From: Actinomycetes bacterium
Lineage (GTDB): Bacteria > Actinomycetota > Thermoleophilia > UBA2241
DNA: 50,188 nt
Reading direction: 5' to 3'
Assembly (NCBI GenBank): GCA_029547745.1
Contig: JAKPOQ010000014.1
Coordinates: 1 to 50,188, forward strand
The notes below the pieces were generated by a model. That model did not search any database. It was not told the DNA's origin and saw only the letters and a program-made list of their open reading frames with translations. Position numbers and translations under genes: made by a program. This document shows positions 7,338 to 15,338 of this stretch, in pieces; within the stretch, counting starts at the first letter, position 1; every line of letters starts with the position of its first letter.

Positions 7338-9827
7338 TCAGGCAGGTGGGAGGATCGCCCTCAGCAGCCGGACCGCACCGGCTTTGCTCAGCGGCTCGTT
7401 GAGGTTACCGCACTTCGGACTTTGCACGCATGAGGGGCAGCCGCTCTCGCAGGGGCAGGCGGCGATGAGACGGAGGGTGTCGCCGGCGAGATCCTCGAAC
7501 GCCTCGAAGCCGCGCTTGCTCAGGCCGATGCCACCCGGGTAGCCGTCGTAGATGAACACGGTGGCACGGTCGGTCTGCCAGTGCCAGGGAGTGGAAAGGC
7601 CGCCGATGTCCCAGCGGTCGCACATCGCGTAGAGGGGGAGGAGGGCGATCAGGCCGTGCTCGGCGGCGTGGAGGGCGCCGGCGAGCTCGGGTTCGATCTG
7701 GGCGTCAGTGCCTGACGGCGGCGCGACGCGGGCGACGACCTCGGGGCCGAGCGTGAACCACAGCGCCTCGGTCGTGAACGTCTGCTCGGGCAGGTCGAGG
7801 TTCACGGTGTCGATCACGCGGCCGTCGACGAGGTCGCGCTTCTGGTAGGCGATGACCTGCTCGGTGACCTCGATCTCGCCAAAGAAGAGAGCGGCGCCGG
7901 CCAGCGGCCGCATGGCGGCCTGGCCGGCGATGGCCACGTCCTTGTCGATCTTGGCCTGCGTGTAGAACGTCCCGTCGTGCTCGGCGACGATGACCGTGCG
8001 CCCGTCGAGGTCGAGGTCCGTGACGAGGTAGCTGCGCCCGAGGTGCAGGTAGACGGCGCCGCGGTGGGCGACGCGGAAGACGCGTTCCTCCTCGATCGTG
8101 CCGAGTATCTCGCCGCCCTGCGTCTCGACGATGACGAAGGTCTCGGCCGAGGCGGAGCGCAGGGAGACCTCGGCGGCGGGCGAGTGCGGCCTGGCCCAGG
8201 CCAGGCCGCCGCCCCGCCGCCTCAGCTTGCCCGCCTGCGCCAGTGCCTCGGCGCGCAGTATGCCCCGCTCGCCGAAGAAGCGTTCGTCATCCGGGACGAG
8301 CGGACGCTCGTACGCCGCGGCCTGCAGGTGGGCGTCCGAGATATGCGGGTTGTCGAGGTCGATGATCGCCTCCTCCACCTGCCGGTCGAGCAGGCGGTCG
8401 GGCTCACGCATGAAGTACTGGTCGAGGGCGTCCTGGCCGGCGACGAGCACGGCCCAGCCGTGCCCGGCCCGGCCGGCCCGCCCCCAGCGCTGGCGCAGGC
8501 TGGTGACCGTGCCGGGGAAGCCGGTGACGAGCGCCAGGTCGAGGCTGCCGACGTCGATGCCCAGCTCGAGGGCGCTCGTCGTGATGACTGCGTCGAGCTC
8601 ATGCCCGAACAGGCGACGCTCGATGTCACGACGCTGCTCCGGCGTGTAGCCGGCGCGGTAGGGCTGGACGCGCTCTCCCGCGCCGCCGGGATCGCGGTCC
8701 TGGAGGCGGCGGCGGACGTGGTCGAAGACCAGCTCCGCCGCCTTGCGCGTGGGCGCGAAGGCGATGACGCGGGCCCCTGCGAGCACCGCCTCGCTGACGA
8801 TGTAGCTCGACTCGGCCAGGCTGCTGCGCCGCGTCCCCAGGTCCGGGTCTTCCAGCGGGGGGTTCCAGAAGACGATGGTCCGCTCGGGGTGCGGCGCACC
8901 GTCCTGTTCAATGGCTTCGAAGGGCAGCCCGACCAGCCGTTCGGCGAACCCCCGCGGCTCGGCGATGGTGGCCGAGGTGAGGATGAACTGCGGCGCCGAG
9001 CCATACACTTCGCAGAGGCGCCGCAGCCGGCGTACGACCTGAGCCACGTGCGAGCCGAACACGCCGCGGTACACGTGCGCCTCGTCCAGCACGACGTACT
9101 TCAGGTGATGGAGGAACTCCGCCCAGCGCTCGTGCGCCGGCAGGATGCCGACGTGCACCATGTCGGGGTTCGAAAGGACGATGGTGGCGTTGCGGCGGAT
9201 CGCGGCGCGCTGGTCCTGGGGCGTGTCACCGTCGTAGATCGCCGGGACGACGGCGCGCAGGGCTTCAGCGGAGTCGGCGCTCGTCGCCGCGCGGGCGGCC
9301 TCTGTCGCCTCGCGAGCTTCGGCGCCGGGGCGGCCCCGGACTTTCCCTCGCTCTGTCCGCTGCCCCGGCAGCGCGTCCGCACGCAGCGCGGCGAGGTTGC
9401 GGGCCTGGTCCTGGGCCAGCGCTTTGGTCGGGTAGAGGTACAGCGCGCGCGCCTGCGGGTCGCGCGCCGCGGCGTCGAGCGTCGGGATGACGAAGCAGAG
9501 CGACTTCCCGCTCGCCGTCCCCGTCGCCACGACGACGTTCCTGCCCTCGGCGAGCAGGTCGTACGTCTCGCGTTGGTGCGACCAGAGCCGCTCGACGCCC
9601 GCGGCCGCGAGGGCGGAGGCGACGCCCGGGTGGAGGCCGCCCGGAAGGGGCGCGTAGCGCGCCGACCGGGCGGCCTCGTGGGCCACGGCCACGACCTGTT
9701 CGTGGTCGCCGCTCGTGAACAGGGCCCTCAGGCGTTCATGGACGCCCGCGGATGCGTGACCACCCCTCGGTGCAAGGTCTTCCCCGCCACTGACGTCGGC
9801 GTAAGTGCTCTCTGTCCCGCGCGCCAT
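7338..9827 (-). CDS. DEAD/DEAH helicase with C-terminal DUF1998 (MrfA/Hrq1-like)
   Basis: 829 residues with all superfamily-2 helicase parts in order: ATGTASGKS (Walker A, about residue 103), LYPTKALAQDQ, LSNPDMVH, DEAH in VVLDEAHVYRG, TSATI, then the second RecA domain with SALELGIDVGSLDLALVTGF and QRWGRAGRAG. The C-terminus is a DUF1998-type region ending in a five-cysteine cluster (CPCESGCPSCVQSPKC) likely to bind zinc. Relatives include the 3'-5' helicases Hrq1 and Bacillus MrfA (YprA), the latter acting in mitomycin-damage repair; repair function here is by homology. A low-complexity insertion lies between motifs Ia and Ib (about residues 155-190). ATG 9827 has AGGAG 6 nt upstream. It heads an operon with two GNATs and a LOG-like gene. 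Confidence 0.92.
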   Translation of the reverse strand: MARGTESTYADVSGGEDLAPRGGHASAGVHERLRALFTSGDHEQVVAVAHEAARSARYAPLPGGLHPGVASALAAAGVERLWSHQRETYDLLAEGRNVVVATGTASGKSLCFVIPTLDAAARDPQARALYLYPTKALAQDQARNLAALRADALPGQRTERGKVRGRPGAEAREATEAARAATSADSAEALRAVVPAIYDGDTPQDQRAAIRRNATIVLSNPDMVHVGILPAHERWAEFLHHLKYVVLDEAHVYRGVFGSHVAQVVRRLRRLCEVYGSAPQFILTSATIAEPRGFAERLVGLPFEAIEQDGAPHPERTIVFWNPPLEDPDLGTRRSSLAESSYIVSEAVLAGARVIAFAPTRKAAELVFDHVRRRLQDRDPGGAGERVQPYRAGYTPEQRRDIERRLFGHELDAVITTSALELGIDVGSLDLALVTGFPGTVTSLRQRWGRAGRAGHGWAVLVAGQDALDQYFMREPDRLLDRQVEEAIIDLDNPHISDAHLQAAAYERPLVPDDERFFGERGILRAEALAQAGKLRRRGGGLAWARPHSPAAEVSLRSASAETFVIVETQGGEILGTIEEERVFRVAHRGAVYLHLGRSYLVTDLDLDGRTVIVAEHDGTFYTQAKIDKDVAIAGQAAMRPLAGAALFFGEIEVTEQVIAYQKRDLVDGRVIDTVNLDLPEQTFTTEALWFTLGPEVVARVAPPSGTDAQIEPELAGALHAAEHGLIALLPLYAMCDRWDIGGLSTPWHWQTDRATVFIYDGYPGGIGLSKRGFEAFEDLAGDTLRLIAACPCESGCPSCVQSPKCGNLNEPLSKAGAVRLLRAILPPA

Positions 9828-9850
9828 ATGCGACTCCTGTCGCGGACGGT

Positions 9851-9878
9851 CGTTCCGGAACGGACGCTTCGGAGTCTA
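9851..9878 (-). promoter_or_regulatory. Possible helicase-operon -10 and adjacent 12-bp palindrome
   Basis: On the minus strand TAGACT (9878-9873) could be a -10; the expected start falls just before a perfect palindrome CGTTCCGGAACG (9851-9862), 24 bp before the ATG. No clear -35 is visible. The palindrome is a candidate operator, but it does not match the usual GAACnnnnGTTC LexA box. Confidence 0.35.
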
Positions 9879-9941
9879 CCGCGCGGGCGTGCGGCAGGGA
9901 CGGGCGTCGCCGAGCGCTCCGCCGTGGGGAGGGGACGCTGA

Positions 9942-9994
9942 GGGGCGCCCTGCGGCGCCCCAGGAGATACAGAAGGGGCGCCCTGCGGCGCCCC
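9942..9994 (-). terminator. Duplicated hairpin downstream of the CAP-domain gene
   Basis: Two identical 20-bp hairpins, GGGGCGCC-4 nt-GGCGCCCC, at 9942-9961 and 9975-9994, 33 bp apart in register. On the minus strand the first is met about 27 nt after the CAP stop and is followed by TTCTGTAT, a fair intrinsic-terminator tail. The copy is probably a backup terminator produced by local duplication. Confidence 0.65.
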
Positions 9995-10021
9995 GTCGTT
10001 CGACCTCTGTGTCGTCTGCGC

Positions 10022-10546
10022 TCAGTCGATCCGGCGGCCAAGGTCGAGCGTGAAGAAGGTCACTGGGTCGGTGCAGCCGCCATAGCCTTCGTCGCACACC
10101 TTCACGCCGACCCCGATGTTGCGGAAGCGTTTGGTCAGAATCACGGCGCGGTGCGGCTTGGAGTGCATCCAGCCGTCGAAGATGACCTCAGGGGCGGAGT
10201 AGAGGCCGGAGCCCCAGGCGATGTCCTCGCCGACTTTCCAGAAGCTGTAGCCGGCGCGCTTGTAGCCGAACTTGATGAGGCGGCGGGCGAACGAGTCGCC
10301 GCTGAAGGAGTCGTGGTCGAAGTACTGTTCGCCGCCCATCTCGGCGGAATGGGCACGGGCGGCGCGTACGAGGCACGGCTTGACGTACAGCTTATGGAGG
10401 CCGCGCTCGGTGCGCGCCTTGTTGACCAGGGAGACGATCTTCTTCTCTGTGGGCGTCAGGGTGATCGCGGCAGAGGCGGTAGCCGGAAGGGCGACGAGTG
10501 TCGTGAGGATGGCCACCGCGAGGAACAGCGCAAGCTTGGACTTCAT
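10022..10546 (-). CDS. Secreted CAP-domain (SCP/PR1-like) protein
   Basis: 174 residues beginning with a clear Sec signal peptide (MKSKLALFLAVAILTTLVAL, then ATASA cleavage region). The mature part is a CAP domain: VNKARTERGL, an AHSAEM block giving the first His, the GEDIAWG motif and GWMHSKPHRAVIL, typical of bacterial YkwD-type proteins. Two cysteines in VCDEGYGGC could form a disulphide outside the cell. Bacterial CAP proteins are exported, often cell-wall associated and of uncertain activity. ATG 10546 is preceded by GGGGGTGAG. The gene is transcribed alone, divergent from the M23-like gene and ended by a duplicated hairpin. Confidence 0.9.
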   Translation of the reverse strand: MKSKLALFLAVAILTTLVALPATASAAITLTPTEKKIVSLVNKARTERGLHKLYVKPCLVRAARAHSAEMGGEQYFDHDSFSGDSFARRLIKFGYKRAGYSFWKVGEDIAWGSGLYSAPEVIFDGWMHSKPHRAVILTKRFRNIGVGVKVCDEGYGGCTDPVTFFTLDLGRRID

Positions 10547-10723
10547 GGCTCACCCCCGAGCCGAACTCTGCCATACGGACTGAAGACCCCCGCCTGCTGC
10601 GGGCTGCCTCTACTGGCTGGTATCGGCCGCCCGGGGCGCGAGTTGAGGATGATGGACGCGCATCTTTCGTCTGGCCAGACAACGTCGCCCCGGAACGGCC
10701 GGCAGGGGGTCAACGGCGGCTGC

Positions 10724-10753
10724 TTGCCCGTCACGACGGCGGCGGTGTATCGT
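10724..10753 (+). promoter_or_regulatory. Predicted promoter of the M23-like/phosphorylase pair
   Basis: TTGCCC (10724-10729) and TATCGT (10748-10753) are 18 bp apart. The start site would fall near 10760, only a few bases before the ATG at 10764, so the message could be leaderless. Confidence 0.45.
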
Positions 10754-10763
10754 CGCGCCATCC

Positions 10764-11537
10764 ATGCACGGCCTGACCCCTGACCGGCGGCTGCGGTCTG
10801 ACCGCCGCCGCAAGCAGATCAGGCGCCGGCGCGCGGGCGCGCTGGTCATCGTCGCGACCCTCTCTGTCCTCGCAGTCCGGCTCGCGTACGCTCTGCCCGC
10901 GGACACGCCGGCGCGTGTCCCCGCGGCCGCGGCGCAGCCGACGTTCGTCGAGAGGGCGTCCGTCGATCGCCGCGTCATCGTCGCGACGGCGGGCGACGTC
11001 GACATCATGCTGCCGGTGGCCGTCGACGAGATCACCGCTATCGGCTATCACGGAGCCGAGAGCCCGGACAGCGTTCCTTTCGCGCCGCAGGGCGAGTGCG
11101 CGAGCGGTGGCGGCCTCACGGAGAAGCTGACCGACCTGTTCGCCGCCGGCGGCATGGCCTACTGCCTTATGGGCGAGGGCGCCGACGCCTCCGCGACGGG
11201 CGCGCTCGACATCGGCGCGGATCCAGGGGCGGAGGTGTTCGCACCTGTGGACGGGAAGGTCGTCGGCGTCGAGCACGTGCTGATCTCCGGCAGGTACAAG
11301 GACGTCGAGATCCAGATCCAGGTGGCGGACGACCCCACGCTCGTCCTCGTGCTCTCGCACGTGGCTGAGCCCGCCGTCGGGCTGGGGGACGGCGTCACTC
11401 AGGGTGAGACGCTTCTCGGCCGTGTTCGCGCCTACCCCGCCGGAGTCACCCAGGAACTGAGCCGGTTCACGTCTGACGCCGGCGACCACGTGCAACTCGT
11501 CGCGTTGCGGGTCACGCCCGACATCGCGGGCCCATGA
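10764..11537 (+). CDS. Exported M23/LytM-fold protein, probably catalytically inactive
   Basis: 257 residues. A basic N-terminus is followed by one membrane or signal segment (ALVIVATLSVLAVRLAYAL) and then an extracytoplasmic domain. Residues about 148-190 (GALDIGADPGAEVFAPVDGK) match the M23 peptidase core, normally HxGxD followed by PxGTPVYA; here the Asp remains but the first zinc-ligand His is replaced (TGAL before D). A later LSHV could match the usual HLS strand. Loss of a ligand suggests a binding or regulatory rather than hydrolytic role, as in EnvC/NlpD-type LytM factors; this is inference. No convincing Shine-Dalgarno precedes the ATG. The stop overlaps the next start as ATGA. Confidence 0.75.
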   Translation: MHGLTPDRRLRSDRRRKQIRRRRAGALVIVATLSVLAVRLAYALPADTPARVPAAAAQPTFVERASVDRRVIVATAGDVDIMLPVAVDEITAIGYHGAESPDSVPFAPQGECASGGGLTEKLTDLFAAGGMAYCLMGEGADASATGALDIGADPGAEVFAPVDGKVVGVEHVLISGRYKDVEIQIQVADDPTLVLVLSHVAEPAVGLGDGVTQGETLLGRVRAYPAGVTQELSRFTSDAGDHVQLVALRVTPDIAGP

Positions 11538-12379
11538 TGGCGCCTGCGGCCCCGTCGGCTGGGGCAGCCGTCCCCGAAGCCGGTTTCGCCGTCATCGGCG
11601 GGTCCGGCTCGTTCGCCGCTGACTTTCCGGCCGGCCTCGACCCGGCGGTTCGCGTCCTCGGCGAAGGTCTCGTGTTCGACACGCCGTGGGGCGTCAGTCC
11701 GCCGTTCGCACTCTTCGAGCGCGAGGGACGACGCGTGCTGCACGTGCGCATGCACGGGTGGCGCGCCGGCGTCTCGCGCGGACGCGCCTCACGCCAGGTG
11801 TTCAGCGTGCTGCACCGCGCCGGCGTCAAGCGCATCCTCTCGGACGCCGGCGTCGGCAGCCTCGACCGCCTGCTCGACCCCGGCGACCTCGTCGTACCCG
11901 ACGACTTCGTCGACATGACCACCGACCGCGACGGTCTGGGGACGATCGTCGGCGACCACCTCCTCATCATGCGCGATGCGGTGTGCGCGACCGGGCGCGA
12001 GGCGCTGATCGCTGCCGCGCGGCGCCTCGCGCCCGGCCGGCGCCTGTTCACGCGCGGCACTTACGTCGTGACCGAGGGGCCACGGTTCGAGTCGCCCGCC
12101 GAGGTACGCGTCCTGCAGACCATGGGCGACATCATCGGGCAGAGCTTCTCGCCCGAAGTGTGGCTGGCCCGTGACATCGGCGCCTGCTACGCGGGCGTGT
12201 ACATCGTCGTGAACTACGGCGAGGGCGTCGTCCGCGACTGGGAGCACGCCGAACTCAAGCGGATCTTCAGTGCTGACGCCGACCTCATGGGGCGGATCCT
12301 CCTCGAGGCGCTCGCGGCGCTACCCGACGACGCCTCCTGCCGTTGCCGCGAGCTGCGCAAGCCGACGTTGCTCAAGTAG
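11534..12379 (+). CDS. MTA phosphorylase / purine nucleoside phosphorylase family
   Basis: 281 residues of the PNP/MTAP (phosphorylase family 2) type: phosphate loop VIGGSGSF at the N-terminus, GVKRILSDAGVGSLDRLLDPGDLVVPDDFVD in the middle and the signature YVVTEGPRFESPAEVR, then VVNYGEGV. These enzymes split 5'-methylthioadenosine, methylthioinosine or purine nucleosides with phosphate in purine and methionine salvage. I cannot decide between MTA, MTI or inosine/guanosine as substrate: the base-site NY rather than DY leans away from classical MTAP. The start overlaps the M23-like stop (ATGA), with a second ATG at 11537. No methionine-salvage genes adjoin. Confidence 0.83.
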   Translation: MMAPAAPSAGAAVPEAGFAVIGGSGSFAADFPAGLDPAVRVLGEGLVFDTPWGVSPPFALFEREGRRVLHVRMHGWRAGVSRGRASRQVFSVLHRAGVKRILSDAGVGSLDRLLDPGDLVVPDDFVDMTTDRDGLGTIVGDHLLIMRDAVCATGREALIAAARRLAPGRRLFTRGTYVVTEGPRFESPAEVRVLQTMGDIIGQSFSPEVWLARDIGACYAGVYIVVNYGEGVVRDWEHAELKRIFSADADLMGRILLEALAALPDDASCRCRELRKPTLLK

Positions 12380-12449
12380 GCATGGGGCCCGCAGGGCGGC
12401 GCTGCGGCGGCGGTCCTGCGCCGCTCCGCCGTCCCGTCCCGGCCGTCGG

Positions 12450-13418
12450 TCACGTCGTCAGCGCCCATGCCAGGACCGAGACGGCGTTGAAGACCGCGTG
12501 CAGCGTGATGCTGGTCCACAATGAGCCGGTGTGGCGATAGACCCACGCAAGCCCGAAGCCGAGCGCGAACAGAGGGAAGAACAGCGTCAACTGCGTATGG
12601 GCGAGGCTGAACACCGTCGCCGACACGACGGCTCCCCAGCCCCACCCCCATGAGTTGGCGAAGCCTGTGAACAGGAACCCGCGGAAGTAGAGTTCCTCGG
12701 CCAGGGGCGCCATGACGACGGCGACGATGGCGAACAAAGCGATCCCCCCGGTCGTCGGCGGGAACGCCTGGACTATGTCCTGCTCCTCGGGATGGAAGAC
12801 GATCTCGTTCACATAGCTCACGCTGTACGTGGCGAAGAGCGTGACCGGGATGACCCAGAAGAACGCCGCGGTCGGCTTGCGGAACCCCCAGGCGCGCCAC
12901 TTGTCGCGCACGAGCCGACCCGAGAAGAACCATGCCGCGAAGTAGTCCCAGCCGTAGCTGATCGCGCTTGAGACGAGGAGCAGGATGCCACTGGTCACCG
13001 TCACCTGGGCGTCTGCGCCGGTGGTCTCGTCGCCCGGTGAGTACGTGAGCCCGTAGAGCAAAGCTGTCGGTCCCAGGCCGAGGACGAGGCCCCAGAAGGC
13101 CTGGACCCAGCCCCAGCCCTGCTCGGTCGGCGTTTGCCCGAGGGCGTGGAGCGGCGGGGCCGCCGGCGGCGGAGTCCCCGCCGGCGGCCCCGCCGCCGGC
13201 GCCGTCCAGACGTCGCCCGCGGGTGGGCGGTACCCTGGCACCGCGCCTCCGGGCGCCGGGGGCTCCGTCACCTCCGGGCGGTCGGCCGCGTCGCCCGCCG
13301 AGTCCTGGCCGCCCACGTCCGCATCGCTGCCCGCGACGGCGGCATCGCCCGCCCCCGCGTCGCCGGAGCGTAGCGGATGCGTCGGTATGGCGTCTTGCAC
13401 GTGTGCGTCGAGTGTCAC
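12450..13418 (-). CDS. CPBP-family intramembrane metalloprotease
   Basis: 322 residues. The first 100 are soluble and rich in Ala, Asp, Gly and Pro, likely disordered; about seven membrane segments follow. The CPBP (Abi) motifs are present: EELYFRG (EExxxR), FSLAH (FxxxH) and HAVFN (HxxxN). These are glutamate/histidine metal-dependent membrane proteases related to Rce1 and to bacteriocin self-immunity proteins; target unknown. The start is GTG 13418 with GGGGTGA upstream. It converges with the phosphorylase gene; the 70-bp gap (12380-12449) is GC-rich with only imperfect inverted repeats, so no clear terminator is assigned. Confidence 0.88.
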   Translation of the reverse strand: MTLDAHVQDAIPTHPLRSGDAGAGDAAVAGSDADVGGQDSAGDAADRPEVTEPPAPGGAVPGYRPPAGDVWTAPAAGPPAGTPPPAAPPLHALGQTPTEQGWGWVQAFWGLVLGLGPTALLYGLTYSPGDETTGADAQVTVTSGILLLVSSAISYGWDYFAAWFFSGRLVRDKWRAWGFRKPTAAFFWVIPVTLFATYSVSYVNEIVFHPEEQDIVQAFPPTTGGIALFAIVAVVMAPLAEELYFRGFLFTGFANSWGWGWGAVVSATVFSLAHTQLTLFFPLFALGFGLAWVYRHTGSLWTSITLHAVFNAVSVLAWALTT

Positions 13419-13473
13419 CCGTCACCCCGGGGTCGCGTGTCTGCCTGCAGCATACCGTGTCGGGCGGGTCGCT

Positions 13474-13503
13474 TTGCCCGCTCGCCGGGCGGTCTGGTAT
13501 ACT
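13474..13503 (+). promoter_or_regulatory. Predicted promoter P1 of rpmG-secE-nusG
   Basis: TTGCCC (13474-13479), 18 bp, TATACT (13498-13503), with a TG one base before the -10 (extended -10). It lies 112 bp before rpmG and matches the TTGCCn/TATACT design seen before rplJ and tuf. Confidence 0.65.
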
Positions 13504-13558
13504 GCGCGGCCTGGCCGGCGTGGCCTCCGACTCGCGCCTGCCCGGCCGTGCCGTCGCG

Positions 13559-13588
13559 TTGACCCTCGCGAGCGGTGCGCGGTATCCT
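13559..13588 (+). promoter_or_regulatory. Predicted promoter P2 of rpmG-secE-nusG
   Basis: TTGACC (13559-13564), 18 bp, TATCCT (13583-13588). The start site would be near 13595, giving a leader of about 20 nt to the rpmG GTG. Tandem with P1. Confidence 0.6.
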
Positions 13589-13615
13589 TACGTGCTTTCG
13601 TTGAAAGGGTGAGAC

Positions 13616-13765
13616 GTGCGCCAATTGGTCACGCTCGCTTGCCAGCAATGCAAGCGTCGCAACTATCACACGACCAAGAACAAGAAGAACGACCCCGACC
13701 GCATCGAGCTGAAGAAGTACTGTCGCTGGTGCGGCACGCATACGGTCCACAAGGAGACGCGCTAA
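13616..13765 (+). CDS. rpmG: 50S ribosomal protein L33 (zinc form)
   Basis: A 49-residue protein starting [17 protein letters not shown]. Two CxxC pairs (C9/C12 and C36/C39) show the zinc-binding C+ form. GTG 13616 follows AAGGGTGAG at good spacing. L33 sits near the ribosomal E site. The order L33, tRNA-Trp, SecE, NusG is common in many bacteria, and these genes are probably co-transcribed from the two promoters upstream. Confidence 0.95.
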   Translation: MRQLVTLACQQCKRRNYHTTKNKKNDPDRIELKKYCRWCGTHTVHKETR

Positions 13766-13783
13766 GCGTCCGTATCGTCTCGT

Positions 13784-13859
13784 AGGGCTGTAGCTCAATT
13801 GGTAGAGCACCGGTCTCCAAAACCGGGGGTCGGGGGTTCGAGTCCCTCCAGCCCTGCCA
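13784..13859 (+). tRNA. trnW: tRNA-Trp (CCA anticodon)
   Basis: A full cloverleaf of 76 nt: acceptor AGGGCTG (13784-13790) pairs with CAGCCCT (13849-13855); D arm GCTC...GAGC; anticodon stem CCGGT/ACCGG with loop CTCCAAA, anticodon CCA; T loop TTCGAGT. Discriminator G is followed by an encoded CCA. It lies between rpmG and secE, 20 nt before secE, so it must be processed from their transcript. Confidence 0.97.
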
Positions 13860-13879
13860 CCATGATCTGGAGCGGTTGA

Positions 13880-14224
13880 GTGGCCAAGGCCGTCAAGAAC
13901 ACGAGCAAGCCGCAGAAGGGCGCGCGCGGCGCGACCGACAAGGGCAAGACGCGCGGCAAGGCGCCGGCCAAGCAGGGTCGCGCTTCGGCGCGCGCCCGCG
14001 CGGCTCAGGCTCGGCCGGCGGCCAAGGGCGAGAAGAGGGGCGTCACCAAGTTCTTCCGCGATGTCCGCGTCGAGATGGGCAAGGTCACCTGGCCGACGCG
14101 GCAGGACCTTCTCCAGTCGACTGTCGTCGTCCTCGTCGCCCTCGCCATCGCCGCCGCCTTCACGGGGTTGTGCGACCTCGTGTTCTCGCAGTTCGTCGAG
14201 CAGATCCTCAACCTCATCACCTGA
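13880..14224 (+). CDS. secE: Preprotein translocase subunit SecE
   Basis: 114 residues, of which about the last 60 are the SecE core: the amphipathic KFFRDVRVEMGKVTWPTR helix, then one membrane segment (STVVVLVALAIAAAFTGLCD). SecE clamps SecY in the translocon. The first 53 residues are an added Lys/Ala/Arg-rich tail, like those on L4 and S17 in this window. GTG start with GGAG upstream; nusG follows after 12 nt. Confidence 0.94.
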   Translation: MAKAVKNTSKPQKGARGATDKGKTRGKAPAKQGRASARARAAQARPAAKGEKRGVTKFFRDVRVEMGKVTWPTRQDLLQSTVVVLVALAIAAAFTGLCDLVFSQFVEQILNLIT

Positions 14225-14236
14225 GCGGAGCCGACA

Positions 14237-14761
14237 TTGTTCCAGTGGTATGTCGTCAACACGTATTCCGGCCATGAGAACAAGGTCAAGGCCAACCTTG
14301 AGCATCGGCGGCAGTCGATGAACCAGGAGGACCGCATCCACCAGATCGTGGTCCCCACCGAGCAGGTCGTCGAGACGAAGGACGGCCAGAAGGTCACCAG
14401 CGAGCGCCGTGTCTTCCCCGGCTACGTGCTCGTCCAGATGGAACTGACCGACGACACGTGGTCGCTGGTGAAGAACACGCCGGGTGTCACGGGGTTCGTC
14501 GGCGCGCAGAACAAGCCCGTCGCTCTGTCTCGCGCCGAGGTCGACCGTATCCTTCACACGGCCACCGTCGAGCGGCCCAAGCAGAAGGCCGAGTTCAGCG
14601 TCGGCGACGTCGTGCGTGTGACGTCGGGTCCGCTCTCCGATTTCTCAGGTGAGGTCGTCGACGTCAACCTCGATCAGAGCCGCCTCAAGGTCATGGTCTC
14701 GATCTTCGGCCGCGAGACGCCGGTCGAGCTCGGCTTCGACCAGGTGAAGAAGACGTCCTGA
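14237..14761 (+). CDS. nusG: Transcription termination/antitermination protein NusG
   Basis: 174 residues with an N-terminal NGN domain ([42 protein letters not shown]) and a C-terminal KOW domain ([20 protein letters not shown]). NusG binds the RNA polymerase clamp and couples transcription to ribosomes or Rho. TTG start at 14237 with GGAG 6-7 nt upstream. rplK follows after 37 nt. Confidence 0.97.
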   Translation: MFQWYVVNTYSGHENKVKANLEHRRQSMNQEDRIHQIVVPTEQVVETKDGQKVTSERRVFPGYVLVQMELTDDTWSLVKNTPGVTGFVGAQNKPVALSRAEVDRILHTATVERPKQKAEFSVGDVVRVTSGPLSDFSGEVVDVNLDQSRLKVMVSIFGRETPVELGFDQVKKTS

Positions 14762-14798
14762 CGACGGCTCAGCCAGCCGCGAGCGAAGCGAGGAAGCA

Positions 14799-15224
14799 GT
14801 GGCCAAGAAGGTCCTGACAACGATCAAACTCCAGATTCCGGCCGGTCAGGCCAATCCGGCGCCGCCGGTGGGCCCGGCCCTGGGCCAGCACGGCGTGAAC
14901 ATCATGGAGTTCTGCAAGGCGTTCAACGCCCAGACGCAGGCCCAGACAGGCACCATCACCCCGGTCGAGATCACCGTCTTCGAGGACCGCTCGTTCACGT
15001 TCGTGACCAAGACCCCGCCGGCGGCGGTACTGCTGCGCGAGGCGCTGGGCGTCGAGAAGGGCTCGGGCGAACCGAACCGCGTCAAAGTCGGCAAGATCTC
15101 ACGCGAAAAGGTCCGTGAGATCGCCGAGCTCAAGATGCCCGACCTGAACGCCAACGACGTCCCCGCCGCGATGAAGATCATCGAGGGCACCGCCCGCAGC
15201 ATGGGTATCGAGGTGGAAGAATAG
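14799..15224 (+). CDS. rplK: 50S ribosomal protein L11
   Basis: 141 residues of normal length, with the Pro-rich N-terminal domain ([20 protein letters not shown]) and the rRNA-binding C-terminal domain ending [17 protein letters not shown]11 forms the GTPase-associated centre with 23S rRNA and the L10/L12 stalk. GTG start with GAGGA upstream. Confidence 0.97.
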   Translation: MAKKVLTTIKLQIPAGQANPAPPVGPALGQHGVNIMEFCKAFNAQTQAQTGTITPVEITVFEDRSFTFVTKTPPAAVLLREALGVEKGSGEPNRVKVGKISREKVREIAELKMPDLNANDVPAAMKIIEGTARSMGIEVEE

Positions 15225-15306
15225 CCGCCGCAGGTGAGCTGTCGTCGCCGTCGGCGCAGTCGAACGTGCGACAGTAAGACCGAAGGTCGGGCGCCTGGCC
15301 CGGCCG

Positions 15307-15338
15307 CCGATGTGGAAGGCGACGAAGTCGCCGCTCGG
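15307..15338 (+). promoter_or_regulatory. Candidate L1-binding mRNA hairpin before rplA
   Basis: In the unusually long 132-nt gap between rplK and rplA, CCGA/TCGG (15307-15310 and 15335-15338) encloses an asymmetric loop (7 nt against 2) and an inner stem GGCGAC-GAA-GTCGCC (15318-15332). A stem, asymmetric loop and stem is the general plan of L1 autoregulatory sites. It ends 6 nt before the rplA Shine-Dalgarno. Assignment is by position and shape only. Confidence 0.35.

Noticed and set aside
9851-9862. CGTTCCGGAACG as a LexA/SOS box
   Set aside because: LexA boxes in related bacteria read GAACnnnnGTTC; here the half sites face the other way with a 2-bp gap.
7977-9941. 654-codon open frame opposite the helicase
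   Set aside because: The helicase motifs on the other strand are complete; this frame is a composition shadow with no domain.
12380-12449. Bidirectional terminator between the phosphorylase and the CPBP protease
   Set aside because: The GC-rich gap has only imperfect, competing inverted repeats and no T-run, so I did not assign one.
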